A DNA stretch of 64,000 bases, taken from positions 24,005,769 to 24,069,768 of the forward strand of contig JBCFYV010000100.1 in NCBI GenBank assembly GCA_039000515.1, read 5' to 3'. How positions within the stretch are numbered: the first letter of the stretch is position 1; each line of letters starts with the position of its first letter. The notes below the pieces were generated by a model that saw nothing but the letters and a program-made list of their open reading frames with translations, did no database searches and was not told the origin of the DNA. Positions 24,401 to 35,400 of this stretch are shown one piece after another. This stretch comes from Timema cristinae (Eukaryota > Arthropoda > Insecta > Phasmatodea > Timematidae). Made by a program: the position numbers and the translations under genes.

Positions 24401-24959
24401 CAGGTGATCAGCAGTAACAACCCCACATAATATCTTCCAGGTGATCAGCAGTAACAACCTCACATAATATCTTGCAGGTGATCAGCAGTAACAACCCCAC
24501 ATAATATCTTCCAGTGATCAGCAGTAACAACCTCACCTAATATCTTCCAAGTGATCAGCAGTAACAACCCCACATAATATCTTCCAGGTGATCAGCAGTA
24601 ACAACCCACCATAATATCTTGCAGGTGATCAGCAGTAATAACCAGACTACCGACCAGAGGATGGGTACAGGGCCGAGGGTCTCAAGCTGAAATGCCGCCC
24701 CACAGGATGCCTCCGTGCCACGCAGTGTGTCCCCCTCACAGTACCCCACGACGCCTGCCACCGCCTCGACCCCTTTGAGCCGCCACCACAACCACCACAC
24801 CCTCACACTTCCACCCCGCTCAGCCGCCCCCGACACCCCACGGAGGACGCAACCCTCGATTACGCATACGACAACCCAGCGCTGTCGTCATCGTCACCCG
24901 TGCTGGACAAGCAGGGGGCGGGGAGTGGTGTGGCACCGCGACAGGAGAGCTCCTTCTGA
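15384..24959 (+). CDS. Unrecognised gene, 3' part (three exons), putative single-pass membrane protein
   Basis: Three exons can be linked by phase: 15384-15443, 22665-22825 and about 24625-24959. Only one frame is open in the first; it enters and leaves in phase 1 and joins the matching phase of the second. The product reads as an acidic/basic linker, a hydrophobic segment of about 20 residues, a Cys/Lys/Arg-rich stretch (C-F-K-K-R-K-C), then a proline- and histidine-rich tail with Y-A-Y-D-N-P-A-L about 30 residues from the stop. This suggests a type I membrane protein with an NPxY-like endocytic or adaptor motif (inference). Earlier exons must lie left of the window or be unrecognised. Two breaks are present as printed: TGA at 22718-22720 and a one-base frame change near 24650. 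I do not recognise the family. Confidence 0.55.
15520..16262 (+). mobile_element. Repeat family 'B700' copy with poly-G tract
   Basis: It is collinear with 7200-7965 over most of its length (CACCAAAGAG, TAGTACTACAACTTTG, CTACCCTTAATTTTAGG, TTTTAGCCCGATCGG, CAATCACAATACTT). A run of about 19 G at 16218-16236 sits where the other copy has CGAGGTGG, so a short G run expanded after insertion. Confidence 0.6.
16605..16840 (-). mobile_element. SINE family B, degenerate
   Basis: Minus-strand reading gives a decayed head near 16835, a B-box-like GGTTAGTATCCC, a body resembling other copies and a tail near 16605-16635 related to ACCCGGATGGAGTAACAAG. Confidence 0.5.
17455..17700 (+). mobile_element. 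SINE family B, degenerate
   Basis: The head region (CACTCGAATAATCTAAGACG) and body (CACACTCCCTTCCTACAAAC, ACTAGCGTAATTAATATG) align with other family B copies. The tail is decayed (CAAACGGGTTGGGATATACG). Confidence 0.55.
18640..18725 (-). repeat. tRNA-like SINE head fragment
   Basis: The minus strand carries GGTCGGTGTTCGAATCCCTC, a B-box-like motif. The region 17700-18640 shows nothing else I can name. Confidence 0.4.
18990..19406. repeat. Tandem array, unit about 17-20 bp (TGTGTTGTGATATGCGA)
   Basis: Many imperfect copies of GATGTGTTGTGATATGC and shortened variants. The same sequence resumes at 22612-22650, right before the 22665 exon, on the far side of a hAT insertion. The array therefore once reached the 3' splice site of this intron. 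Confidence 0.9.
19415..22611 (+). mobile_element. hAT-family DNA transposon, degenerate, with 8-bp target-site duplication
   Basis: The element starts CAGTGGTGTATTGGGGCGG and ends with CTCCACTT, a diverged inverted match. The 8-bp direct repeat AATATGCT lies at 19407-19414 and 22612-22619, the length typical of hAT insertions. It interrupts a tandem array. Inside is a transposase pseudogene at about 20050-22170. Confidence 0.85.
20059..22170 (+). pseudogene. hAT transposase pseudogene (KIAA1586/ZBED-like)
   Basis: A possible start M-S-E-G-I-P-K-G-D-D is followed by broken frames. Recognisable pieces in order are: I-V-I-V-D-E-S-T-T-V-S (about 20705), the F-T-C-D-G-A-S-V-M-V-G segment (about 20925), W-H-C-P-N-H-G-L-E-S-S (about 21010) and a segment K-I-G-R-V-L-K-V-R-R-V-S-S-S-F-R-T-V (about 21180). 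The D-E-S and C-D-G-A motifs and the W-H-C-x-N-H-x-L-E block are typical of hAT transposases related to KIAA1586 and ZBED proteins. Multiple stops and frameshifts (for example near 20800, 20973 and 21060) mean it cannot encode transposase. It belongs to the transposon and not to the host gene whose intron it occupies. Confidence 0.75.
22612..22664 (+). repeat. Residual tandem repeat leading into a 3' splice site
   Basis: CTATGTGTTGTGATATGAG and GATGTGTTGT continue the 18990-19406 array, followed by TAACCTTGTTGCAG, the acceptor of the 22665 exon. Confidence 0.8.
22665..22825 (+). CDS. Exon encoding putative transmembrane segment (in-frame TGA)
   Basis: Acceptor CCTTGTTGCAG and donor AAAG|GTGAGG bound a 161-base exon, phase 1 in and phase 0 out. 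The frame reads L-D-Q-L-Y-L-L-G-C-L-G-W-S-Y-Y-Y, then TGA at 22718-22720, then I-L-L-T-L-W-S-K-E-L-Y-L and C-F-K-K-R-K-C-N-K-F-F-Y, ending K-K-L-A-A-I-K. Between about 22702 and 22720 another frame reads a leucine run (G-L-V-L-L-L-L), which would suit a membrane helix better. One missing base near GGTTGG and one extra A near CTGAATA would explain this. It is either a sequencing or assembly double indel or real decay; TGA readthrough is possible but unsupported. Confidence 0.6.
23081..23467 (+). mobile_element. MITE family A, complete
   Basis: It is flanked by TTAA at 23077-23080 and 23468-23471 and starts GGTTGGATGGTGGGAAATG. Internally it has CTTCACATGGTGACCTCAAC, TTGACAACTTTTTATCTTC and the mirrored TACCATGTGTAGAAAATC. 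The right end is CATCCTCTACAGTTCCATA. The TTAA target suggests piggyBac-type mobilisation. It lies in the intron between the last two known exons of the gene. Confidence 0.8.
23604..24640 (+). repeat. 37-bp minisatellite made of a 3' splice junction (about 28 copies)
   Basis: The unit is a 37-mer containing ATAATATCTTGCAG then GTGATCAGCAGTAACAACC. The last unit is the genuine acceptor of the terminal exon: TCTTGCAG|GTGATCAGCAGTAATAACC runs on into unique coding sequence. Each unit therefore duplicates the intron end plus about 19 exon bases. Units differ by single-base losses (CCCC or CCC, CTTCCAGG or CTTCAGG). Minus-strand frames across the array are artefacts of the repeat. Confidence 0.95.
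24625..24959 (+). CDS. Terminal exon of the putative membrane-protein gene
   Basis: It begins at the last unit of the 37-bp array. From the phase-0 acceptor the first frame (V-I-S-S-N-N-Q-T-T-D) runs to a TGA after about 21 codons. One base further on, near 24653, the frame from 24654 is open to TGA at 24957-24959 (E-D-G-Y-R-A-E-G-L-K-L-K-C, then a Pro/His/Thr-rich tail). A lost C in GACCAG (GACCCAG expected) would join the two. If instead GAG|GAT at 24659/24660 is the acceptor, the long frame is reached directly, but that site has a poor pyrimidine tract. The tail ends with D-Y-A-Y-D-N-P-A-L, a serine run and Q-E-S-S-F. The GC content is far above the surroundings. Confidence 0.55.
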
Positions 24960-25740
24960 CCGCCCCATGAGCTGGGGGACGTCGGGTTGGCTTCCACCCC
25001 TCCGCCATCCCTGCAGACGTTGACGCCAGTTGAACTAGTAGTTATCAACAGTTAACCTTTGCTTGTGTAGACATAGGCCCTTTATAGTGGCGTGGACCTT
25101 GGTTCAATTCCCGGCACCGCCAGAATATCTCATTACCCGGATATTGGTCCAGCTCATTCGACAAACATCGGCCTCAGTGTCGGTTGATTAGTATTAAGTG
25201 GGATGTTTTAGGTTAAGTTAGATTATAAATGTTGTTATGTGGAAATAGACTTATATTTCAAAAGTGCTTGTTAAATCTTAAAATTGAATTTAATTTTAGG
25301 TTACTGTCACTTTGGAGAAGGTTTATTAGCAATATTTCTGTCCATGAACACAAATAGCAAATAAAACGTTATGTTAATTGTACATAAATTATGATCTAAG
25401 ACGTTGGATTTGTTGTAAGGATTTTAATTTGCAGCTTTTTCATTCCAGAATGAACATTTATTTGTTAGGAATAACTCATATTTGTATTAAATAAGCAGAG
25501 TTTTTGTTTTATGAAGTATTTTTAAGTATCTACGTTGGAAGTATCTACTTAGCCTCATTCACCACAAAAAAATTAAACGTACAGGAATATTGGTACCACT
25601 GGTTGGTAAACTAATATTGTCCAGAGCACAAACAAGTAAACACATTCACGTTGTGGTATTAATAAACTTTCTTCCAGTATTGTTTAGGACACTACAGGTT
25701 TATTTTGAATATTGATTGTTAGGTATTAATTTGTCTGGTT
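24960..25740 (+). other. Probable 3' UTR and downstream sequence
   Basis: No further coding frame is present. A tRNA-like segment at about 25070-25125 carries CTTGGTTCAATTCCCGGCAC (a B-box) and may be a SINE head. AATAAA-like signals (AATAAA at 25660 and several ATTAAA) are present, but a true polyadenylation site cannot be picked. Confidence 0.35.
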
Positions 25741-25744
25741 TATT

Positions 25745-26150
25745 TCCACCATGTATTTGTACCGGTTGAGGATATAGATCTAAAATACATTAATTACGCT
25801 TAAGAATTGGGGGGAGGAGGAAGGGATAGGTTTAGAGGATATATAACTAAATTTGCTTGCATGGAGAATGGAAAACCTCCCATGAAAAAACACCCTCAGT
25901 CCACCCGAGCAGGATTCAAACCCCTATCTCATCGCTTTTTTTTTAGCACCAGCGTTTTACTACCTATTTGGACTGTATGAATATTTAATAATTACACCAA
26001 TGTTTAAATGAGAGTAAGGTTGAATTTAGAGGAAGTGTACTCACATTATCATGGAGAGAGATTGGGGAACCACTCAAGGAAAAGTACCTTCAGTAAACTC
26101 GACCGAGAGCAAACCACTGTTACAGTAATGCCTGTGACAGCAGCTTATTA
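25745..26150 (-). mobile_element. Two degenerate SINE family B fragments, minus strand
   Basis: Two body/head segments in tandem. One, at about 25750-25930, has the complement of GGGTTTGAATCCTGCTCGG. The other, at about 25940-26120, has a tail complement (AGCACCAGCGTTTTACTACC) and a body (AGGTTGAATTTAGAGGAAG). Confidence 0.6.
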
Positions 26151-26689
26151 AACCTTTTTCCCATCCGTGATCCCTTTTTCATAAGACAAATAATTAATAG
26201 CGACCCTGGGCAGTAATGGTTGAGTTTTTTTTATAATATAGTGTCTGTTTTTGAGCAGTTTGACAACAAAATAGCGTAAGTACTTGGGGTAACGCTTTTA
26301 TTTGCTTCAAACAGAGAGAAAAAACTCTTTATTTTATCTTTCCTGACCCAGTTTTTAATTAATTTAAAAAATATCTAATAAAAAATTTAAAATTCGGTGC
26401 TTTAGGTGTGCATGTTCATTCGCAGGGGCAACTAATTTTAAAATGTCAGTCCTCTTGATCCGGTAGGTGGGAAACTTAGATCTAAGAGGAAATGTTCCCG
26501 CATTCATGTGAAGTGATAGTGAGTTACTATTTGGGGAAATCCCCCTTGGTGTACGAGGATGAGATTTGAGTCCATGCATGACCTTCTCATCACCGGCATA
26601 CGTGACTAGACGAGCTTGACGTTAATCCGCGCTCCTACCAATGGGTTTTGTGTTTTAAATATGCATTGGACCAAGCTTAGTAATGTCGA

Positions 26690-26960
26690 CTACCGGCATT
26701 GGTGGTCGCATTGTCCAATGCGTCACCCTCATAGTGGGCTTAATTGTCGATGGCAGAAATATTGAGGTTTTAAACTTGGTCGGGAGTACGAAGGGTGAAT
26801 TTTTAAAATTCCTAATGGTTTAAGATTCTACCTTCATGAGAGTGCTGGTTCATTTCCATATAACTCTTGCTTCTTCCTTATAAATAAACATTAGTGTAAT
26901 TAATGTATGTATAAAACCTGAACATGCTGGTGAGACGTGGGGGGGGGGGGGGGGGGGGAT
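26690..26960 (+). mobile_element. SINE family B, degenerate, ending in poly-G
   Basis: The head is related to GCATTGGTGGTCGCATTGTCC, followed by body and tail (CCTGAACATGCTGGTGAGACG). The usual TGCTAA end is replaced by about 20 G residues at 26939-26958. Confidence 0.6.
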
Positions 26961-27474
26961 GAAAGTAAAACCCACGAAAGCCCAGAACTTCATTCCAGAA
27001 TTAACTTATATTTTGATCAACTAAAACTTTTGTGAACCATGTGCTTGTTACCTTCTCTTTATTAAATACATTTTATTTGACTGTAGTTGGAAACTTTTGT
27101 TACTTTGAGGAAAAACTTGCACCACAACACCTTTTTAAAGTTTGTTTTACACCATTTTAGAGAAGGATTTGTTTGTATCCACAAAACTCAGTAAGAGACT
27201 GAACTAACTTGTACAGTACTAGTAATATGTAATGTAATATTGTACATTTAGAGGTGAAGTCCTTTCGAGAGGAGAAAACTAGTTTTTTCTAAAATTAAAA
27301 TAAGGTGCCAGAACATTTGAACATAGCATCTACCTCATGTGTTTTATTTTGATATTTTCTTTCAAGATGATTTACATTTTTGGTTTTTCTAAACTCTTTA
27401 GTTTCATATACTTTCTCAGTCAAATTAGCTTACTTTACCAGACAGTATCTTGAATATTGGATGTATAGTGTTTT

Positions 27475-27715
27475 TTTTCGGTATGTGTTTTACTACCTGT
27501 TCAGGCTACCAGTATTTAACCATACTAGTAGGGGAAGTAATAAAGGAGGTAAAATTTAGGAAAAATCTTTCCACATTCTACTTGGAAGGAAAGTTGAAAA
27601 CCATTTAGGAAAAAAACACCCAGCCGAGATTCAAACCTTGACCATGGGCAAACTGGACTAGATGAGACTGACATTCAGTCAACTTTCCCACTGGTGTGGG
27701 AATATCATAGTATTA
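27475..27715 (-). mobile_element. SINE family B, degenerate
   Basis: The minus-strand tail complement GTTTTACTACCTGTTCAGG, the body GGAGGTAAAATTTAGG and the B-box complement AGATTCAAACCTTGACC are in the right order. Confidence 0.6.
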
Positions 27716-27719
27716 ATTA

Positions 27720-30200
27720 GTTTTAAGTCATTTAGTTAATTAATGGTAAATATTTGAAAAATCAGTATCCTCATTTTACTTTTTTGTTGTTGTAAATACC
27801 AATACGCTACACTAATGTATTTTTATTTTAAAATTATTTATATATTTTGAATGTAAAATATACATTTTTTAGTATCCTGTGAATATAAGCGTTTGGTGAG
27901 TAATTTTACAAGACATAAAACTATCTGCGTTTGTAGATATGGTATTTCTAATACAAAACAAAAAACATCACTAAATCACCCAAAAATGCCTTACAAATAC
28001 AAATATCACTTCTTTACTTTAATAATTTCCCTTGAAATTATTATCTTTGTTATTAGGTTATTCACCTTCATTACATTGGCTGTGGACAAATTATATGATT
28101 ATTCGAAGACACAACATAATACACTTTAGATTTAATTAATAATTTAGGACCACCATTCTTGACTACATGTTATTAACAATAATAAGCACAATTATTTCCT
28201 TAAGCTACACTTTGCTCAAGTTTGGTGAACCAATGAATTTTACTAGTTTTATTATAATTCATTTTATCACTACTGATATCACAATTTAGCTTTTTAAAAT
28301 AAATTTGCTTTGTAAATGACACTTTAGAAAAAGTATCTTTTAATAATTTCAAATGATGATGTTCAGTTGCAGATTATATAACTTTACAAATACTTATATG
28401 AGAATTTTAGTACATAAATTTTATAACTGTAAGCAAAGTTACTTGCTATCTAAATGGGACTGTTGCTCACTTTTCCCCCTAAAACTGGTTGTTAGAGATT
28501 GGGTTGATTGCACAATTATACGTAACACAAACACAAAGCACATTTAGTGTTTTTTCAAACAGTATGAAAGCAATCATTGTTAAATAAATACCATATGAGT
28601 ATGTTTTTAAAAAAACATTCCACTATACTTATTTTAATTTAAAAATAATGGCATAAAATTTTATACAAAAATAAATCATAAATTCCTATTAAAATGTTCA
28701 AAGTACCACAGTTGCTCTTACCATCATTAATATTTTTCTAACACATTTAAAAAATCTGTACACACTGAGATTTTTCTTAAATTATACAATTTTTCAAACA
28801 TAATTTGTTCACTTTCACCGTGATACGTTATATTAAGGGGTGATCATTAGAATTTTTTGATCTGTAAAATAAAATTTTATAATAATATAAATGTTTATTG
28901 TTCAATATAAATGTTTACAATTAATGTAGATTGATTATGTTTATGGCAAGGGTGTGGAGTCAGATTCGGCAAAAATATGCCAACACCGACCTAAAAAATA
29001 AAAACTTATATTAATATATGGTAATACATAATATCATTTTAATTTTATACTTTTTTTAACTCTTTTCAACCAATAGTTGTAATTTAGATTGACAAATTTA
29101 TTTAAATATATGTTCATAATGTCAAAGAGGTATCCCACGAAGATGTAGCATATTACTGTGATAAATAAAAATTTGTTATTAATAATTAATAAACATTAGC
29201 CATTTATGAAGATGGAGTTGGACTCTAGAAAAATAGAGGATTTTGAGTCGAAAACTTGCCGAACAAACTCCACATCCCTATTTATAGATACTAATAATTG
29301 TATATAAACATGTTATATTTGTATTTTGGAACCTGTATTATGTACATTAATGATTTTAGTAATAAAATAAGCTTTGGTAACAAAAGATAAATTTTAAGAC
29401 AAATATTATAAAACCGGTATTTATGAAAGCAATTCATTAAAATTTTTACATATAGGCTTATTGTCAAAATTTAAAATTATATTTCTTAATCTAAAATATG
29501 TTTTATATAATGACATTGTTATGCATATGTTAGAGAACGATTTTTGCACATTACTGATACATATACACATGTGATAAAATATAAAAGTATTTAATTTAGA
29601 ATAATAAATTATTTCAAAATGCTTTTGTTTGTTTTTGATATAAAGTGTATTAAATAATATTACAAATTGGGATTGATATTGTATTATAGAAATTGTATTG
29701 TAAATTTATAGCATTTTGCTATAAGTAATTTTAAAGAATGAAGTGCTTATTTTTTTCTTGTTACTAATATTTGTTTGATATGACTATATGAGTTTTTAAT
29801 TAAAAAAAATACAGTTTAGCTATTATCAGAAACTAATTTTTTTAATCAATAAAATAAAAAGAAGAAAATAATTTATTTTTCATTTATCACTGTTTTGTTG
29901 TTTATTAAATTTAAATTGTTATTAAAAAATGTCAAACTTCTAATATATGCACTTATTTGGTTACTCAAAAAATGTTTTTGTATAATCAGTCATATGTATT
30001 TCGAATATGTTTGTTAAAATTCTGGATACCTGAATGTTACATTCTGAAACTTTACAAGTCTCAAAAAATGTGTGATTCATTTTATACAATATTGACCAAC
30101 ATAATAGATATTGGTGAAATAAAATGTACACATTTGTTTTATTTATGATAAAAAAATTATCTCTCATAATTTTAAGATACAAACTTTTGTTCAGCAGGAC
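27720..30200. other. AT-rich intergenic sequence, no recognised feature
   Basis: About 2.5 kb of strongly AT-rich DNA with only short chance frames. No repeat family from elsewhere in the window was recognised. Confidence 0.5.
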
Positions 30201-30206
30201 ATTTAA

Positions 30207-30599
30207 GGTGAGATGGATGGGGATACAAGAAAAAAAGCCAGTGTTTTTTTTGTTGTTTTTATATCAAAACATTTTTTTTCGGTCAAAATAAATCAAAAAT
30301 TTCTCCAGAACAAACAGAGAGTTTAATTTTCTTCACGTGGTGATATCAAAAGTTCTTCAATATATATATTGAGGCTATCGTGGAATTTAATGACAACTTT
30401 TCCTCCCCATTTAAACAAAATATCATCTAAAGCCGCTATGCTCATGACAGATATTCAACATCTTTTGATATCAATATGCAAAGAAAATAAAACTCTATGT
30501 TTGTAGTGGAGCAATATTTAATTTGTTTTGGCTGAAAAACTGTTTTGACATAAAAACTGAAAAACATTGTCCTTTTCACACAACCTCTTCCATCTCACC
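30207..30599 (+). mobile_element. MITE family A, complete with matching termini
   Basis: TTAA flanks it at 30203-30206 and 30600-30603. The termini GGTGAGATGGA and TCCATCTCACC are perfect inverted repeats, and inside these GCCAGTGTTTTTT faces AACATTGTCC. The internal CTTCACGTGGTGATATC is characteristic. There is no ORF. The TTAA duplication fits piggyBac-type transposition. Confidence 0.88.
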
Positions 30600-30897
30600 T
30601 TAATACATTATCTTCTAGTTTGTATGTGTTTTAGTAACATGAAACCAAAACATCATAATTATCTTGTTAAGTTTTGTTAACATTCCTCCCTCTATAAACC
30701 TCTAAAAACTATAACATGAATGTTTACACTAATCTTAACACAATAAAAAAATGTGCTTTAAAGTGTCAAGAATATAAGTATGTTTTAGTTTCACTTACTC
30801 AACAAGCCATTAATTTTATTTTAATGTAATGTTGAAGCATTATGATTGGTAAAATGGTGTAATAACTTCAATTGTTTTGGCTGAGACTAGGGCTGTA

Positions 30898-31289
30898 TCC
30901 GAATAGTCAAGTACACTTGACTTGATGCAGACTTGATGCAGTCTTGATAATTTTACACTTCTCGCGGTTTTCATAGTGAAGACTGCATCAAACTATTCGA
31001 ACGGCAACACATTTGGGCCCACAGTGCTGCTTCCTACCGAATAATTTGTGTAAGTCGGTGCTCAACAGACGAAACGATAATACTAAAACAATTGCCAGTC
31101 AAACACCGCACCAACACTGCATGGCTCGTAGCTTTCGTATCCATGGTTACCAAGACCTTGAGAAAACTGCATCGGTCTAGTCTGCGACTATTCGGACAGA
31201 TCTACAGTTGGTCATGTGATTGCCAATGCAGCTATCAACGCCACGAGCCAATGTGACGCCACATAAGTAGACTATTCGGATACAGCCTA
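30898..31289. mobile_element. MITE family F, about 390 bp, with long terminal inverted repeats
   Basis: The left end is TAGGGCTGTATCCGAATAGTC and the right end GACTATTCGGATACAGCCTA, nearly perfect inverted repeats. Internally TTGATGCAGACTTGATGCAG is partly mirrored by AACTGCATCGG. The TAGGG start suggests a hAT-type non-autonomous element, but no 8-bp duplication was seen. Confidence 0.8.
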
Positions 31290-32074
31290 GATTTAATTTA
31301 ACTGTAAATAGTAACCATAGCAAGTTTAGTTAACATATCCAAAAATGTAGTATTTGCTAACTGAGAAAAGAGTTCACATGTTCTGTTCACATTTAACTGA
31401 CATAAATCATTTGAAAAGTTACATTTATTGCCATTATGTGTTTTAAAGTTGATAGTTAGTTGTCTGACTCTTTTATAAAAAATATATTTTTTTGCTGGCT
31501 TTCATAAAAAAATTAAAATTAATTTGAATTATACTTTATGTATAATTATTTAATTGGGGTTTATTGTGGGGTTTCAATACATTTCAAAATATTTAGATTG
31601 TGTTTTAAGGCCTTATTAAAAGTACCCTACCAGAAAATTACATATCAGTGTAGTGTAAACATTTATATTTTCATTATTTAAAATGTGAATATAGATTTTT
31701 TTTATTTTAAAATGTGAAAAATTCAGGCCTAATTTAAAAAATAAGTTTAGTTGTAAATAACAGTATATGTTTTATGGCTTGAACTAAATTGATAATATAA
31801 TAATATGATATGTTATGATAGTAAAACTTTAAACTATATCTAAAAATATAAGAAATACATTTAATGTTTTTGTTTTTCCTAAGAAACATAAATATGTATT
31901 TTAGTTGTTTGTTTTAAATAAAAAAATAAGAATGTGTTTGAATAGCAAATACATATGTAGGCCATAACTATAGATTCATACATTATTTTAAATGTAAAGA
32001 GAAATTATAAGATGTTCATTAAAGGTAGCACCAATTAAAATTTTACTATAGGGGCCTAATATTATATGATATTA

Positions 32075-32414
32075 CAGTAAAACCCCATCAGACCAAACTC
32101 CAATAGCCCAAAATTGCGGATAATCCGAACATACTTTTCAGAAAATAAGGGAAAAAATCAAATCAAATGAAATATATTTTATTGGTTAATAAGCTCAAAA
32201 TTTAAATAGAATTGTAAGAAACAGTGATATCTGATAATAAATGCTTTATATTTACATGTTGTAGTCAACAGATATTTTCCTATATCTAAAAATAATTACA
32301 GTAGGTAAATCTTATGTCATAGCCTACTCAGTTAAATACTGTATCCCTGTATGAATTTTCGCTAATCCGAACAAGCTTCGGTCCCAATTACTTTGGATTA
32401 ACAAGGCTTTAGTG
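32075..32414. mobile_element. pogo/Tigger-like MITE, about 340 bp
   Basis: It is flanked by TA (32073-32074, 32415-32416). The left end CAGTAAAACCCC and right end GGCTTTAGTG are imperfect inverted repeats. Inside are GCGGATAATCCGAAC and, facing it, CGCTAATCCGAAC, a motif typical of pogo/Tigger termini. Confidence 0.7.
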
Positions 32415-32419
32415 TACTA

Positions 32420-35400
32420 TATTTTGAGGGCTTGAACAAGTTATTAAAAATTAAAAATAACTGAACATTGTAAAGGACATTTTATAATAATGTTAATTTA
32501 AATAAAATAATATAGTTGATATATAAACAGAAACTATTAATTGATTAAAACTATTATTCTAAATTAATATTTAGAGCTATACTTTTGGACTTTACCTTGT
32601 TGGTGATTTGAATAATATATATTTAAATACTGTTGTTTTAAACTGTTAGTATTGGATACGGTATATTATTAAATAGTTATGGTACCCATGTCTATATATG
32701 TACCAATCACTTAAATGTAAAATGTGTTATACTTTTGCTCACAGTCTAATTTTAGAAAATTGAGTCCATTTGATAAATAATCTGAAAAACTTATCAGTTA
32801 AAAATAAATATAACTGAGACTTTTGCATTTGAGATTAAATTAATGTATTTTATATCTTATTTAGTACACATACCACTAAAATGGTTCCTAATTGTAAATT
32901 AAATATTGATCCTGGTGACCATGAAATTATAGAAAGGGGAAATCGCAGTTTATAAATAATAGAGCTACCTTCTTAGAATCTGTTTAAAAATACACACTTC
33001 AATAAGTATGTTAACCTTACTAACTGTAAAATATGTTATGGACGAGTAAAATGCTACATAATTTAAGGGTGAACCTCGTCAGATAATCTTTATTCTCACA
33101 TTAAGATTTATTAAACATCAATTTGAAACAAATTTTTAAAATATTACAATATACATCAGTACACTATAACACTGTGTATGAATTGGAGATAAAATATATA
33201 GATATTTGTAGGTAATAAAATATTAGCGCATTCAACTGCTGTTGGATTAATAACAACTGTTTCTAACAACGATTTTTGGATCAAGTGAGTTTATAGATAT
33301 GTAGGCCTAATTTGTTAAAATGGATTCTAATAATTTTTACACATTTAAGAAATTTCACTGCTTTATTAAATTTCAGCAGAAAGAATGTTGTTAAAATCAA
33401 TATTTATTATTTTTAACTTTTATCTCACATTATTTATGCAGTGCTCTAGTAACATAAATGTCACAGCTCTTATATTTACACCCTACCTCAGTATATTTAT
33501 ACTGTTAGGGAAACTTATTTACAGAAAGGGTGGGATTTTCTTATCCACATAGACTTTGAATAATTTGTGGACCCCTGAATGAGATATTTTGAGAAAATTA
33601 AAATGTATAATTATAACATTATTAAAATCATTGTGAACAATAGCTAAAAATCACAATATGGCAAACTTCCAAAATATTAACCTAGAATATATTCAAATGG
33701 ACACAAAATATTTAATATAAAGTGTTAGTAATTTGATTAGTAGCTTAGTACTAGTATTAAATGTTCAATGTGTTTGACACATGTTGACACCTTATCAGTA
33801 TGATTCCCTCCATGAAAAATGTGTACATAAAATTAACTAATAATATATGCATTTTATAAAACATTTGTAACCAACTATATAAGTTGGTATAGGTATCTTG
33901 AATAGTGAGGAAGTAATTTCACATCGTCAACTTGATGCTCACTCCTTAATCACTTTTGTGAATACTATTCTCATACACACTTGGTTATAATGTGTAATGA
34001 ACTGGTTTAAATATGTGCCTTATTTTTGTGCAAAAAAGGTGTAGATATGTTGTGCAGCCATCCTGTATTATGAGGGTGCAATAATTTTGATTTTGTGTTA
34101 ATATTTTTAGTAGTGTTGTTAATGTTCTTGGTTGTGAAAGAATAAAAATAATTAGTAAACCATTGTTTTATATGCTACTGGTAAATAAATGGTTTTAGAT
34201 TAAATTAGATAGGTACATAAATACTAACATTATATTATGTAAATTCTGATTTAAAAATCTGGTGATATAAATGCTGTTAAGCATAAAATTGTGTCAAAGG
34301 AGGCTAAACTTTTTTGTGGTACTGTTCAATTTTTGTATTTCATGTGTACTTCTTACACTTTATATTTCAGCAAGAATATACCAAATTCATCACAGTACAA
34401 GTTTTTAATTTAACTTGGTATCAACAAGAATCAAAATGTGTTCTTAGACATGTGAGTTTGTAACAATAAAAATAAGCAGAACTCACATTATTTTACTGTT
34501 TTAGTTTTATGTAGCTAAATATTTATCCATATACAAATGTTAACTAGTCATTTGGTCCTCTAAATTAAATTATGTATTTTAATATATTATTGCTTAGTAT
34601 AAATAAATTATAAAATGTCAGTATAATTTAATCTGATTTACTAAAATATGTAATGTTATTTTAGGCAAGTTAATAATAAAAGTTATCATCTGTAAAAAAA
34701 TAATTTAAAATAAAACTGCAAATTGAGATTATAAATTTTGGAATATTTTATCATTGAATATATAAATCACTTGTGTTGTTTTGTAGACACAACTCTATTA
34801 ATTAACATAAATGTATATGTAAATTTAATTAAAACTCTTTGGATTAAACTATTAATATTTTTACTATGCAAAACTTAAATTTAGGATGAAAAGGTTTTTC
34901 ATCCTTACAAAATTATTTTAAATAAATATCATTAAATAGAAGAGAAGAAAAGTGGCCATTAAATCTTTAAATATTCACACAAATTTTATTCTTTGTGTAG
35001 CCCACACATAGTGTCTTAAATAAACACAAACAATTATTCTACACTAATTTTAAAGTTTAAATGTATTAAATGTAACTAAATGTTTTGCACCAAAAACCTG
35101 TAATTATAGTGGCTATGAATTGCATCAACAATCATAATTATTTAAAGTATTAATTATACCCAAAGCAATAGAATATTAATAAAATAAGTACTTAAAACAG
35201 TTTTTTAACTCTTAGCATTTTAAAATGAGAACTCCTGTGATATGTAAACAATACTATTTACTTTTTTATATATGTAAACAATACTATTTACTTTTTTATC
35301 TCGTACATGTAAATATAACTTAAAAATTAATGTATCTCTTCAATTGTTTGGACTTAACATACATATTAGTATTGACATGTACAGTTACAATTAAAGTAAG

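Noticed and set aside
23604..24640. Possible CRISPR-like array (short regular repeats)
   Set aside because: There are no unique spacers between repeats, the unit is continuous, the DNA is eukaryotic and the repeat matches an adjacent splice junction.
24715..25023. 102-codon Pro/His/Thr frame as a separate gene
   Set aside because: It is a shifted frame of the terminal exon of the putative membrane-protein gene, whose in-phase frame ends at 24959.
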